Assembly (NCBI RefSeq): GCF_014191055.1
Contig: NZ_JACHWB010000006.1
Location: forward strand, 1 to 64,000
Direction of reading: 5' to 3'
Source of the DNA: Microvirga lupini
Lineage (GTDB): Bacteria; Pseudomonadota; Alphaproteobacteria; Rhizobiales; Beijerinckiaceae
DNA length: 64,000 nucleotides
Shown: positions 1 through 8,714 of the stretch, in pieces
How positions within the stretch are numbered: the stretch's first letter is position 1
Layout of the letters: every line of letters starts with the position of its first letter
Program-made: the position numbers and the translations under genes
Notes under the pieces: model-generated
The model's input: the letters and a program-made list of their open reading frames with translations, nothing else
Database searches by the model: none
Told to the model about the DNA's origin: nothing

Positions 1-130
1 ACGTACAGTACCAGCGCACACACAGCAGGATGATCTCAACCGGAAAGCGACGGCGCTTGAACAGAGACACGGGAGCGGATCCTTGATGAACCGCTCCTCG
101 CTATACGGCCGAGGTTAATGCAACATGGGG
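1..130 (-). mobile_element. IS6-family element, 5' end only (cut by window edge)
   Basis: Read on the minus strand from a GTG at 70, the sequence encodes MSLFKRRRFPV then EIILLCVRWY, which nearly matches the N-terminus of the complete IS6 transposase at 14893. The flank up to about 130 also matches the left end of that element (shared ccgaggtta and tgcaaca). The rest of the element lies left of base 1. It abuts an IS110 fragment, so the junction reflects insertion or rearrangement. Confidence 0.75.
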
Positions 131-214
131 TTATTCCGGGCCTGGTGCCCTTCGACGGCAAACTGAGGTCTGATGCGATCAGGCCGAAAGTGGAAGCCAA
201 CGGAGAGTATCCTC

Positions 215-335
215 ATGAAGCAATATGTTGGGTTGGATGTATCGCTGGAGCAGACGGCCGTCTGCATCATCGATGAGCATGGGAAGGCGCTCTGGCGTGG
301 CAAATGTGCCTCGACGCCGGAAGCCATTGCAGCAG
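215..335 (+). pseudogene. IS110-family transposase, N-terminal fragment
   Basis: From the ATG at 215 the frame reads MKQYVGLDVSLEQTAVCIID, the start of the RuvC-like DEDD domain of IS110 transposases, with the first catalytic Asp in GLDVS. Similarity ends near 335, where the inverted repeat of the next IS6 element begins. Only about 40 of some 340 residues remain, so it cannot be active. No second half of this copy is visible nearby; the IS110 copy at 34 kb has a different N-terminus. Confidence 0.75.
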
Positions 336-1158
336 GGTTGCGTCGCAAATTTCGAGCAAGGACAGGAAGACGGCCGAAGCTCCGTCACAGGGTCAGGCAG
401 CAAGCAGATCGAACTGCTCTGCCAGTGAAGGCTGCGGCTTGCAGGCATACTTCGCCTGTCCTTTCCGCATCATGTGAACCATCTCAATGCCGCTCAAGAT
501 CGTCCGAGCAGACGCCATCGACTTAAACCCGAGCATCGGACGAATGCGCCGTTTGACGGCGCGATGATCCTGTTCAATGCGGTTATTGAGATATTGGCTC
601 TGCCGGATCCGGATCGGCTTCAACTGGCGTCTTGACCGATCCTGGAGCCGGTGTTCCGTATCGCAGGACAGGACCGCTTCACGATTGGTCTGACTGCCGT
701 CGATCACAATCCGCTCCGGCCGGCCATGCCGCTTAAGCGCTTTGCGCAGGAAACGCTTAGCCGCAGCGAGATTGCGCCTCTCGCTGAACCAGAACTCGAC
801 CGTATCGCCGTTGCTGTCGACCGCGCGATAGAGATACATCCAACGCCCGCGGACTTTGATGTACGTCTCGTCCATCTGCCACCTCCCGGTGACGGCTCTC
901 TTACGCCGATTGAACTGATCGAGCAGTTCGGGCGAATAGCGCACGATCCATCTGTGAATGGTCGCATGATCGACTGAGATACCGCGCTCGGCCATCATCT
1001 CTTCCAAGTTCCGGAGGCTCAGGCCGTAAGCGAGATACCACCGGACACACAGCAGGATTACCGAGCGATCGAAATGGCGGCCTTTGAACATCATAATCCT
1101 CCGGAGCTTGCCGGACGCGTAGGCCGAACTCAGTTACTGAACAGTTTGCGACAGTTCC
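336..1158 (-). mobile_element. Complete IS6-family insertion sequence (copy 1)
   Basis: The element is about 823 bp, normal for IS6. The right end read inward is GGAACTGTCGCAAA and the left end GGTTGCGTCGCAAA, matching at 10 of 14 positions. The adjacent 8 bases (328-335 and 1159-1166) are not the target duplication expected of a clean insertion. The left flank is IS110 coding and the right flank an M20 gene, so it probably marks a deletion or cointegrate junction. Confidence 0.75.
393..1094 (-). CDS. IS6-family transposase
   Basis: This 233-aa DDE transposase has the IS6 layout: FKGRHFDRSVILLCVRWYL at the N-terminus, a short helix-turn-helix (GISVDHATIHRWI), the first catalytic Asp in WQMDETYIKVRGRW, the second in RIVIDGSQTN and the Glu in NNRIEQDHRAVKRR. 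It catalyses replicative transposition through cointegrates. Length is typical and no frameshift is seen, so it may still be active. Its sequence differs clearly from the other two complete IS6 transposases here, so the copies arrived separately. Confidence 0.93.
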   Translation of the reverse strand: MMFKGRHFDRSVILLCVRWYLAYGLSLRNLEEMMAERGISVDHATIHRWIVRYSPELLDQFNRRKRAVTGRWQMDETYIKVRGRWMYLYRAVDSNGDTVEFWFSERRNLAAAKRFLRKALKRHGRPERIVIDGSQTNREAVLSCDTEHRLQDRSRRQLKPIRIRQSQYLNNRIEQDHRAVKRRIRPMLGFKSMASARTILSGIEMVHMMRKGQAKYACKPQPSLAEQFDLLAA

Positions 1159-2272
1159 GGAGAAGATCCCCGGGACCATCATGCTCTGGCCGGGCGTGGC
1201 CGAGGAGCTTCTCGGGGGCAAGGCCTACATGGTCCGCGACGGCGTGTTCAACGGCGTGGACGCGGTTCTCTTCACCCATGTCGGCAACAATCTCGAGACC
1301 ACCTGGGGCCAGCCCCGCGGCACGGGCATGGTCTCCGTCGAGTACACGTACAGCGGCGAGTCCGCCCACTCCGCCTCGGCTCCCTGGCGGGGACGCAGCG
1401 CACTCGACGGCGTCGAGCTCATGAACATCGGCTGGAACATGCGCCGTGAGCACCTGCGCCCTGAGCAGCGCTCGCACTACGTCATCCCGGACGGGGGTGA
1501 CCAGCCCAACGTCGTGCCGTCGGTCGCGAGCGTCTGGTACTTCATCCGCGAGCAGGACTTTGCGAATATCCGCAAGAACTTCGACATCGCCAACACCATC
1601 TCGGAAGCCGCGGCGAAGATGACGGACACCACCGTCACCCGAAAGGTGATCGGCACGGCGGCGCCCCGTCACTTCAACAAGCCGATCGCTGAGGCTGCCT
1701 ATGCCAACATCCAGCAGGTTGGGCTGCCGCAATGGACCGAGGACGAGCAGGCCTTCGCCAAGGCCGTGCAGCGCACGGTCAAGGACAAGGAGGAAGGGCT
1801 TGCCGTCGAACTGAAGAAGCTCGAACCGCCGCTGGAGAAGCCGGAGAGCGGCGGCTCTGATGACATCGGCGACATCTCCTGGACGGTCCCGACGATCACG
1901 CTGAACTACCCGTCCAACATCCCCAACCTGCCGGGGCACCACTGGGCGAACGCTATGTCGATGGCGACGCCCATTGCTCACAAGGGCATCGTCGCCGGGG
2001 CGAAGGTGATGGCGATGACGACCATCGACCTGCTGTCCAAGCCGGAGCTTCTGGTGCAGGCCAAGGGGTACTTCGCCAACGAGCAGCAGAAGAACCAGAA
2101 GTACGTCCCGATGATCTCGGCGGAGGACAAGCCGCAGATCCATCTCAACGCCGACATCATGGCCAGATACCGGCCCGAGATGAAGAAGTACTACTATGAC
2201 CCGTCCAAGCACGCGACGTACCTGGACCAGCTAGGGATCAAGTTCCCGGTTCTTGAGAAACCGAAGAACTGA
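1159..2272 (+). pseudogene. M20 amidohydrolase (AbgB-like), 5'-truncated
   Basis: The frame is open from the IS6 end (EKIPGTIMLWPG just before the ATG at 1181) to the stop at 2272, leaving about 370 residues of a protein normally around 550. The visible part resembles the p-aminobenzoyl-glutamate hydrolase subunit B group of M20 metallopeptidases, which cleave amide bonds using two metals. It covers the dimerisation domain (SGESAHSASAPWRGRSALD) and the C-terminal catalytic part (NLPGHHWANAM). The first metal-binding segment and any signal peptide were lost to the IS6 junction, so it is presumed inactive. An internal ATG at 1181 could give a stable fragment. Confidence 0.8.
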
Positions 2273-2742
2273 AACTCGCAACCGCACCGAGGCCTCTACA
2301 CGAGGAGCAATGATGCGATCGGCGGCGGTCTCCGGAGACCGCCGTCACACCCTCACCCAGATGTACGAATTCTTCTTGAAAAGCCGAGACAGGCCGCAGC
2401 AGCCACACATATTCCAACCTGAACAACAAAGGTCGGTAAAGGGTCGAGGCTGGGTCAAAACGCGGAAGGGTCTCTCCGTAAAGCAATTTAATTTCCCGCA
2501 AAGCCTAATAGACCGGAAGATCCTCGGTGCACGAGCGTCGACTTGTACAAATAGTTCGTCGAGACTGAGGGTGTTCGAGTTTTGACACAGCCTCGGTCAC
2601 GAGCAGGAGATCAGTGCAAAGAGCGGGACGTCGGACTTACCCTGGTAAGCTGACAAAGACTCTCCGGAGGAACACCAAGTCTGGGTTTCGTCGGCAGAAC
2701 AGCCGAGGTTCATTGCGGGGGCTTCGCTTCAGGAGCACTGCA
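2273..2742. other. 470-bp stretch without a recognised gene
   Basis: Short ORFs here have low-complexity or shadow-like translations. I see no element ends, RNA gene or convincing homology. It may be the remaining downstream flank of the M20 gene plus the leader of the recombinase, whose ribosome-binding site lies near 2731-2735. Confidence 0.4.
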
Positions 2743-3375
2743 ATGCAAAGATCTATCGCTGACCATACTGGCCGAACCAACGCCCCTTGGAACCGGGGCA
2801 AGCTGATCGGACCCAAGCCGCCTTTGAAAGCCAAGGAAATCTGGTCCATTCGGGTCAGGCTCCAGGTTGCCAATTCCACCCGGGATTTGGCCCTGTTCAA
2901 CCTCGCTCTCGATAGCAAGCTGCGCGCCTGTGACCTGGTTGCGCTCCGGGTCGATGATGTGGCGCTCAATGGGCGGGTACGGTCCCGCGCCACTGTCATG
3001 CAGCGGAAGACAGGCCGACCCGTCCAGTTCGAGATCACCGAGCAGACCCGCGAAGCTGTGGGACGCTGGCTCGAGAAGAAGGGCCTGCATAAAGGCGAGC
3101 CGCTATTCCCGAGCCGGATCAATCGGCAGAGGTCGATGACAACGCGCCAGTACGCCCGCCTGCTGGCATCCTGGCTCCGTGCCATAGGCCTCGATCCTCT
3201 CGCCTACGGCACCCATTCCCTACGGCGAACCAAAGCATCGATGATCTATCGGAGAACGGGCAACCTCCGAGCCGTCCAGCTCCTGCTGGGGCACAGCAAG
3301 ATTGAGAGCACCGTGCGGTATCTTGGGATTGACGTCGACGATGCCCTTCTAATCGCGGAGCAGGTTGAGATCTAA
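2743..3375 (+). CDS. Small tyrosine recombinase/integrase
   Basis: I start at the ATG at 2743, preceded by AGGAG about eight bases upstream; an in-frame start at 2614 adds 43 basic, non-conserved residues. The 210-aa product is essentially only a catalytic domain. It has the first Arg in LDSKLRACDLVALRVDDV, a Lys-bearing beta hairpin (MQRKTGRPV), HSLRR for the His-x-x-Arg box, LLGHS for the second His, and the Tyr nucleophile in STVRYLGI. It lacks the arm-binding and core-binding N-terminal domains of phage integrases. Short recombinases of this type are common on rhizobial plasmids and may resolve multimers or integrate small elements. A strong hairpin follows the stop. Confidence 0.85.
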   Translation: MQRSIADHTGRTNAPWNRGKLIGPKPPLKAKEIWSIRVRLQVANSTRDLALFNLALDSKLRACDLVALRVDDVALNGRVRSRATVMQRKTGRPVQFEITEQTREAVGRWLEKKGLHKGEPLFPSRINRQRSMTTRQYARLLASWLRAIGLDPLAYGTHSLRRTKASMIYRRTGNLRAVQLLLGHSKIESTVRYLGIDVDDALLIAEQVEI

Positions 3376-3379
3376 GCGC

Positions 3380-3409
3380 CTGAGGCGGCCTCCCGACGAG
3401 CCGCCTCAG
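3380..3409 (+). terminator. Hairpin after the tyrosine recombinase
   Basis: A perfect 10-bp stem CTGAGGCGGC / GCCGCCTCAG with a 10-base loop begins four bases after the recombinase stop. The following bases (agctatttcg) are only weakly T-rich, so it is an imperfect intrinsic terminator. Confidence 0.6.
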
Positions 3410-3752
3410 AGCTATTTCGTGTCAGGGAACAAGGTCCGGACCTGAGGCTCAAGCAGCCACAAGACAACCGACCGGCGCGTCCCAAATTGAGCCGTTTGGC
3501 ATGGCCTTATCAAGGTCCGCTTGCCCTATACCTGCGGAAGTCCGGCTTTCGTCAGCCCTGTGCCATTTCCAGACCTTCAGCAGTTGGCGAATTCCAATCC
3601 ACTCAGGCACGCATGAACGCCAGATGCCTGAACTTGGTTCTACAAACCTTCGGGCTGTCCCCACATTCCACAAACGCCGAACAAAGCACGAACATTTCGG
3701 TAGTGTCCCAGCCTTGGAATCAGTAACCTCGCTCTCCATGATGGAGGTGACA
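3410..3752. other. Non-coding interval before a small gene
   Basis: The roughly 340 bp between the terminator and the small ORF at 3753 show no element ends and no homology I recognise. Overlapping ORFs in two plus frames look like chance readings. Confidence 0.35.
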
Positions 3753-3968
3753 ATGACTGACCAGACACAGACCGTATTCGACACGGACGAGATGAACGCT
3801 CAAGTCATAGCCGTGATCGAAGCTTGCGAAGGTGACCCGAAACTAGCGATCAGGGCCCTCCTCGTCGAGCAGGAGATCCTGGAGCAGCGGATCGCGCGTT
3901 TGGCATCGGCACTCTCGTTCGGATACGTCCGCGGCCGAACCGGCATCAATCCACGGCATCCCGGCTGA
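3753..3968 (+). CDS. Small conserved-type hypothetical protein (71 aa)
   Basis: The ATG at 3753 follows a near-perfect Shine-Dalgarno, GGAGGTGA, at 3743-3750. The acidic helical protein contains VIAVIEACEGDPKLAIRALL followed by a Glu-rich helix and ends in GYVRGRTGI. Small proteins of this pattern are widespread in Rhizobiales and often annotated only as hypothetical. No membrane segment or signal peptide is seen. Function is unknown; the strong ribosome-binding site is the main evidence that it is real. Confidence 0.65.
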   Translation: MTDQTQTVFDTDEMNAQVIAVIEACEGDPKLAIRALLVEQEILEQRIARLASALSFGYVRGRTGINPRHPG

Positions 3969-4031
3969 CGTGCCGCCCCGCCCCGGAGGTCCGATCACAT
4001 GCAGCATGGTCATTAGGGACGGTCCCGGCGC

Positions 4032-4139
4032 ATGATGACCAGTGATATCGCCAGCAAGCTGCTCGCGGCCCTGCGCCCTACCCGGCATCTTCTCACCCGG
4101 GCGTTGGCCCACATCCTGATCGGCTGTGCGGAGTACTGA
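4032..4139 (+). CDS. Possible 35-aa small protein
   Basis: A short open frame from the double ATG at 4032/4035 encodes MMTSDIASKLLAALRPTRHL and a C-terminal hydrophobic helix (ALAHILIGCAEY). It looks amphipathic with some membrane character. No strong ribosome-binding site is present, and overlapping ORFs run on the other strand. Treat it as a candidate only. Confidence 0.25.
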   Translation: MMTSDIASKLLAALRPTRHLLTRALAHILIGCAEY

Positions 4140-4166
4140 CTTCGGCGCGGCGTCAACAGGCGATGG

Positions 4167-5078
4167 TTATGGTTTCGCGAGGCCCTCCGAGAAATCGCAA
4201 AGCTCCCGCATTAGCTCCGCGAGCGCCCCGATGAACTGCGAGGGATGATCTTGCCGAAAAATGGCTAGGTATGGAATCTCAGGCAGCAGTGGCTTCGTAT
4301 CGATGATCCTCAGCCTTCCATCGTCGATCAGGTGCTTAAAGCAGAGCCGTGGCAAGTGGCTGATGCCGAGACCGGATACCGTCATGCCAACAACTGCCAT
4401 CAAGCTGTCCGTGATCAAAACGCGTTCAAATACGAGCCGCTCGGACAGGAGCCACTTGGCCAGGTGAGATCCCGCTCCGGAACGGCCTCCCTGCAGCAGC
4501 AGCGGATAAGATACTAGCTCCTGCACGGGAAGAACCCGGCTTTGTCCTGTAAAGCCCGGCTTTTCCATCCACCCGAAGTCGACCTTCGCCAAGTGGACTG
4601 TTTTCACGTTAGGTTCGTTGAATACATCGGGACAGACAATGATATCAAGCTGGCCGCTCTGAAGGCTCTCATACAGCGTGCGACTGCTTGAGACTTCAAG
4701 ATCGATTGTGATGCCCGGGTACCTTTCTTGAATTGCGAAGATCAGCTGAGGCAGCCAAGTGATGGCGGTCAGCTCGGTGACGCCGATCCGCACCCGGCGC
4801 TGGATCCTCGCGCGACTGCCGGACTTGATCGCTGCGACCTCATCCCGAAGCTCGAGCATCTTGCGCGCGATCTCGAGTACTTCCTCGCCACGTTGCGTTA
4901 GCTTTGAACCGCGCTGGGACCGATCAAAAAGCGCGAAGCCGACGGTAGCCTCTAGCTCGTTCATGCGCTTCGAAATTGCTGACTGAGTTGTGTTGAGTCT
5001 GGCAGCAGCACGTTCGAACGTTCCGAGCTGAGCGACCCAGACCAGTGCTTCAACTTGCCGGAGCGAGAGCATTATCAT
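4167..5078 (-). CDS. LysR-family transcriptional regulator
   Basis: I start at the first ATG (5078; MIMLSLRQVEALVWVAQLGT), giving 303 aa, the usual LysR length; the longer frame opens only at TTG codons. The N-terminal winged helix-turn-helix is clear (FERAAARLNTTQSAISKRMN), followed by the linker helix and the two-lobed effector domain (VRIGVTELTAITWLPQLI onward). The gene is divergent from the aminotransferase at 5181, about 100 bp away, so it probably controls the 5181-10186 operon in response to the transported substrate or its oxo-acid. A short CAATAATTG palindrome at 5121-5129 lies in the shared intergenic region, but I cannot assign a binding site. Confidence 0.9.
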   Translation of the reverse strand: MIMLSLRQVEALVWVAQLGTFERAAARLNTTQSAISKRMNELEATVGFALFDRSQRGSKLTQRGEEVLEIARKMLELRDEVAAIKSGSRARIQRRVRIGVTELTAITWLPQLIFAIQERYPGITIDLEVSSSRTLYESLQSGQLDIIVCPDVFNEPNVKTVHLAKVDFGWMEKPGFTGQSRVLPVQELVSYPLLLQGGRSGAGSHLAKWLLSERLVFERVLITDSLMAVVGMTVSGLGISHLPRLCFKHLIDDGRLRIIDTKPLLPEIPYLAIFRQDHPSQFIGALAELMRELCDFSEGLAKP

Positions 5079-5180
5079 GCCAAAAAGTGATGGATCGACA
5101 TGATTTAATATCTCTTTTTTCAATAATTGGTCAACACTAGCCTGACGTTCGTCCAAGTCCTTCTGAGGGGGAGACGTGAG

Positions 5181-6383
5181 ATGACGATCGGGCTTGCGGA
5201 ACGCGTGATCGCGTTAAAACCTTCGGCAAGCATTGGTGCCAAGCAGAAGGTCCTGGAACTGCAGGCCACAGGCAAGACGGTCATCGACCTCACCATCGGC
5301 GAACCCGACCTGGATACGCCAGCCCACATCGTCAGTGCGGCCACGTCGGCCGCGGAAGGCGGGGACACGCACTACACCGTTCCGATGGGTACGCCGGCTC
5401 TCCGCAAGGCGATCATCGAGAAACTCAGACGAGACAACACCCTGGACTACGCCTTGAACGAGGTGATCGTCGGCGTCGGCGCCAAGCAGCTCATATACGA
5501 GGCCTTCGCCGCGACCCTGAACAAGGGCGACGAGGTAATCGTCCCGGCACCTTACTGGGTCAGCTACCCCGACATCGCCACGATCCACGACGGCAGGCCT
5601 ATTATCGTGCCCTGTCCGGAAGGGAACGGCTTCAAGCTCACGCCGGAGGCCTTGAGGACTGCTATCTCGCCCCGGACGAAGTGGCTGGTGCTCAACTCAC
5701 CGAACAACCCAACGGGCGCGGTCTACTCCCGAGAGGACTTGTCGGCGCTGGCGGAGGTGCTGCGCGGGTCGCCTCACGTGTCGGTCATGACCGACGAGAT
5801 CTACGAGCACCTCACCTACGAAGGAAAGGCTCTGAGCCTGGGCGAGGTGGCGCCGGACCTGAAGGACCGTCTCCTGATCATAAACGGCGTGAGCAAGGCC
5901 TATGCGATGACGGGCTGGCGCATCGGCTACGCGGCCGGTCCGGCCGCTCTGATCGCCGCCATGAACAAGCTGATCGGCCAGAGCACGTCGTGTGCGAGTT
6001 CCGTGAGCCAGGCGGCTGCGGCCGCTGCCCTTTCCGGCGACCAAGCCTGTGTGGCAGAGGCGACCAAGACATTCCGGAAGCGCCGCGACCGCATGTTCGA
6101 GCTGCTGGACGGGACTCCCGGCATGGACATCCGCAAGCCGGAAGGGGCGTTCTACTTCTATCCGTCCGTCGCCGGACTCATCGGGAAATGCACGCCCGAC
6201 GGCAAGGTTCTGACGTCCGACCTCGATGTGTCTCTCTATCTGCTCGACGGCGCCCATGTGGCTGTCCTCGACGGCGGCGCCTATGGCATGTCTCCCTACC
6301 TTCGGATGTCGTTCGGCGGAGCGATGGAAGACATAGAGGCCGGCTGCCGGGCCATCCGCAAGGCCTGCGAGGCGCTCGTTTAG
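5181..6383 (+). CDS. Class I PLP aminotransferase (aspartate/aromatic type)
   Basis: The start at 5181 follows AGGGGGA at a good distance and gives MTIGLAERVIALKPSAS, typical of the AAT-I subgroup Ib. The 400-aa protein has the substrate-loop Gly-Glu-Pro (LTIGEPDLDTP, about 37-46), the Asn of NSPNNPTG (172-179), Asp205 and Tyr208 (TDEIYEH) near the cofactor ring nitrogen and O3', Lys239 in NGVSKAYAMTGWR as the Schiff-base lysine, and Arg247. It moves an amino group from an amino acid to a 2-oxo acid. As first gene of the operon with an aldolase-like enzyme and a polar amino-acid transporter, it probably makes the 2-oxo acid the next enzyme cleaves. Exact substrate is not readable from sequence. 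Confidence 0.92.
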   Translation: MTIGLAERVIALKPSASIGAKQKVLELQATGKTVIDLTIGEPDLDTPAHIVSAATSAAEGGDTHYTVPMGTPALRKAIIEKLRRDNTLDYALNEVIVGVGAKQLIYEAFAATLNKGDEVIVPAPYWVSYPDIATIHDGRPIIVPCPEGNGFKLTPEALRTAISPRTKWLVLNSPNNPTGAVYSREDLSALAEVLRGSPHVSVMTDEIYEHLTYEGKALSLGEVAPDLKDRLLIINGVSKAYAMTGWRIGYAAGPAALIAAMNKLIGQSTSCASSVSQAAAAAALSGDQACVAEATKTFRKRRDRMFELLDGTPGMDIRKPEGAFYFYPSVAGLIGKCTPDGKVLTSDLDVSLYLLDGAHVAVLDGGAYGMSPYLRMSFGGAMEDIEAGCRAIRKACEALV

Positions 6384-6423
6384 GACAGGTGGTCCGACGC
6401 AATTCCGAAACAAGAGGACAACG

Positions 6424-7056
6424 ATGTCGACAGCTGCAGTCCACGATGATCTTTCCGATGCGTTGCTGTCCGAGTTCCGCACAGCGGCGACGGCGGTGAT
6501 CAGTGACAATCTTGAGCGCCTGCCGGGCGCGGTCGGCCTGCATCCGTTCCATCGCGTCGCCGGCACGATGGTCGGCCGGGCGCTTACCGTCAAAGTCGCC
6601 GCAGGCGACAACCTCTTCATCCACAAGGCACTGGACCTAGCTCAACCGGGCGATGTTGTCGTGGTGGACGGCGGAGGCGAGACGTCCCGTGCGCTCATCG
6701 GTGAAATCATGGTTGCGATCGCCAAGAGCCGGAAGCTCGCTGGCTTCGTGATCGATGGCGCCATCCGCGACAGCGACACCATAGGTCGCGACGATTTCCC
6801 TGTCTTCGCGCGCGCGGCCATCCACCGGGGGCCATACAAGCACGGTCCGGGAGCTATCGGAGAATCGGTCTGCATCGGCGGAATGGTTATCAACCCAGGC
6901 GACATCGTCGTGGGTGATGCCGACGGGGTGGTCGCGTTCCCGGTAACGGCAGCCGGCGAGCTCCTCCAGGCGGTCCGCATCCAGGAGCGCAAGGAAGAAG
7001 AAATGCTTCGGCAGATCGCCGAAGGAACTTATGTTGGAGCCTACGCAAGGGCCTGA
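6424..7056 (+). CDS. RraA-family protein, probable 4-hydroxy-2-oxoacid (HMG/CHA-type) aldolase
   Basis: The 210-aa protein has the RraA fold signatures: PGDVVVVDGGGE, GEIMVAIAKSRKLAGFVIDG and the Arg-Asp pair in GAIRDSDTIG that HMG/CHA aldolases use for metal and pyruvate binding. A C-terminal VVGDADGVVAFP matches the family. The group includes the true RraA inhibitor of RNase E and metal-dependent aldolases cleaving 4-hydroxy-4-methyl-2-oxoglutarate or 4-carboxy-4-hydroxy-2-oxoadipate. Context, after an aminotransferase and before an amino-acid importer, favours the aldolase. It lies 40 bp after the aminotransferase, in the same operon. Confidence 0.82.
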   Translation: MSTAAVHDDLSDALLSEFRTAATAVISDNLERLPGAVGLHPFHRVAGTMVGRALTVKVAAGDNLFIHKALDLAQPGDVVVVDGGGETSRALIGEIMVAIAKSRKLAGFVIDGAIRDSDTIGRDDFPVFARAAIHRGPYKHGPGAIGESVCIGGMVINPGDIVVGDADGVVAFPVTAAGELLQAVRIQERKEEEMLRQIAEGTYVGAYARA

Positions 7057-7113
7057 CAACTGTAGGCTTTCAGCCTGTCTAAGCCGAAATGACAACGTGA
7101 GGGAGATGCAACA

Positions 7114-7947
7114 ATGAAACTCAAGTGCTTCACCATTGCCCTAATGGCCACGGCGCTGTCCGTCGCCACCGCCGCCGCCGACCAGCTGGCCGACATCAAG
7201 TCCCGCGGCACGCTGATCTGCGGAACGCTGGGAACGGCCGAGCCGTTCAGCTTTGCCAATCCCAGCACCCGCGAGATCGTCGGCTACGACATCGACCTCT
7301 GCAAGGCGATTGCCGATGACATCGGCGTGAAGCTGCAGATGAAGCCGATGTCGGTCGAGGCGCGCATTCCCGAGCTCGTTCAGGCACGCGTCGATGTCCT
7401 TGCCGGAAACCTCGGCTACACGCCTGAGCGCGCCCAGCAGATCGCCTATACCACGGCGTATTTCGTCAGCCTTCAGAAGCTTCTCGTGAAGGCCGATTCC
7501 GACTTCTCCAAAATCGACGATCTTGCGAAAAGCCGGATCAGCGCGCCCAAAGGGTCAAGCTCCGAACGTTATGTGCGTGAGGCTCTCCCCCAGGCGACGC
7601 TGCTGACCTTCCAGGATCCGCCATCGGCGTTCATGGCGCTTGCTCAATCGAAGGTTGATGCAATGATCCTGTCCGAGATCAACGCGGAGAAGTTCGTCGC
7701 GCAGACCGGCCAGAAGTTCAAGTTCATCGACCAGCCCGTGGCGGAAGAGTTCTGGGGCCTCGGCATTCGCAAGAACGAGCCAGCTCTTCTGGAGCAGGTG
7801 AACGCGACGCTGAAGCGCCTTGAGCAGAGCGGCGAAGGGCAGAAGATCTTCGACAAATGGCTTGGCGAAACGACCGCCTACAAAATGAAGAAGCCGTTCA
7901 AGTTCGACAAGGCTGTCAGCGATCCGGTCCTGCGCCCGGCGTCTTGA
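7114..7947 (+). CDS. Polar amino-acid ABC transporter, periplasmic binding protein
   Basis: The 277-aa protein starts with a Sec signal peptide (MKLKCFTIALMATALSVATA, cleavage near AAA-DQ). A bacterial extracellular solute-binding type 3 domain follows: SRGTLICGTLGTAEPFSF, GYDIDLCKAIADDIGVKLQM and the hinge region with RISAPKGSSSERYV. It would capture a polar amino acid or analogue for the permeases at 8014 and 8715 and the ATPase at 9458. A stable hairpin directly after it is typical of binding-protein messages that must outnumber the downstream genes. The ligand cannot be read from sequence. Confidence 0.92.
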   Translation: MKLKCFTIALMATALSVATAAADQLADIKSRGTLICGTLGTAEPFSFANPSTREIVGYDIDLCKAIADDIGVKLQMKPMSVEARIPELVQARVDVLAGNLGYTPERAQQIAYTTAYFVSLQKLLVKADSDFSKIDDLAKSRISAPKGSSSERYVREALPQATLLTFQDPPSAFMALAQSKVDAMILSEINAEKFVAQTGQKFKFIDQPVAEEFWGLGIRKNEPALLEQVNATLKRLEQSGEGQKIFDKWLGETTAYKMKKPFKFDKAVSDPVLRPAS

Positions 7948-7964
7948 TACAGGTATCGTGAGCG

Positions 7965-7994
7965 TCAGTTCCCGGTCCTGTGACCGGGGACTGA
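7965..7994 (+). terminator. Intercistronic hairpin after the binding-protein gene
   Basis: A 13-bp stem (TCAGTTCCCGGTC / GACCGGGGACTGA, one G-T wobble) with the loop CTGT lies between the binding-protein stop and the permease start. No T-run follows, so it more likely stabilises the upstream message 3' end or partly attenuates than fully terminates. Confidence 0.6.
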
Positions 7995-8013
7995 CTGCAT
8001 CCAGAGGATCGCC

Positions 8014-8712
8014 ATGGGCTATGAGTTCGATTTCTCGGCCGTCCTAACAGACCAGTACATCGACTGGCTCCTGGCGGGTCTTCGTGTCACGCTGCTGCTG
8101 ACGGCTGGCGCATGGGCGCTTTCATTCGTCGTAGGCACAGCCTTGGCGGTCCTGAGGGCGACGGGTTTCCGGCCCGCTGTCTGGTTCGTTTCCACCTTCG
8201 TCGAGATCCACCAGAACATCCCGCTACTCGTGCAGATCCTGTTCTGGTACTTCGCCATGCCGGAGATTCTTCCGGAATCGTGGCGTGAATGGCTGAACCG
8301 CAACAACAGCGAGTTCATTCTCGCGATGATTGCAATCGCACTCTGTCACGCCGCCTACATCTCCGAGGCGCTCCGGAGCGGTCTCCGTGCGGTGCCGGTA
8401 ACGCAATACGAGGCTGGGCGCTCGTTCGGCTTCAACTACATTCAGACGATGGCGTACATCGTGGTGCCGCAGGCCCTCCGGCTATCGATACCGCCGTTGG
8501 TCAATCACTCGCTCCTGCTCTTCAAGAATACTTCGATCGCAATCGCGATCGGCGTTCATGAACTGACCTACCAGACGCGTCAGATCGACAGCGACACGTT
8601 CCGGACCTTCGAGATATTCCTGGTCGCGACGGTCCTCTACCTCGTTCTCTCCTTCATCATCATGGCTGTCGGCAACCTTGCCGAACGCCGCCTTGGCATG
8701 GGGGTACGGTAA
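8014..8712 (+). CDS. Polar amino-acid ABC transporter permease (subunit 1)
   Basis: This 232-aa HisM/GlnP-type permease has about five membrane helices (YIDWLLAGLRVTLLLTAGAW near 15-35, later ILAMIAIALCHAAYISEALR). The EAA loop that docks on the ATPase is visible as SGLRAVPVTQYEAGRSFGFN then VVPQALRLSIPPL. It ends three bases before the second permease ATG, so the two are co-translated and probably form a heterodimeric channel. Confidence 0.92.
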   Translation: MGYEFDFSAVLTDQYIDWLLAGLRVTLLLTAGAWALSFVVGTALAVLRATGFRPAVWFVSTFVEIHQNIPLLVQILFWYFAMPEILPESWREWLNRNNSEFILAMIAIALCHAAYISEALRSGLRAVPVTQYEAGRSFGFNYIQTMAYIVVPQALRLSIPPLVNHSLLLFKNTSIAIAIGVHELTYQTRQIDSDTFRTFEIFLVATVLYLVLSFIIMAVGNLAERRLGMGVR

Positions 8713-8714
8713 CC

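Noticed and set aside
1130..2212. 360-codon minus-strand frame opposite the M20 gene
   Set aside because: Its translation is Arg/Val/Asp/Leu-rich shadow of a high-GC gene; the plus strand shows clear M20 motifs.
2614..2742. Longer N-terminus for the tyrosine recombinase
   Set aside because: The extra 43 residues are basic and non-conserved, and the ribosome-binding site favours 2743.
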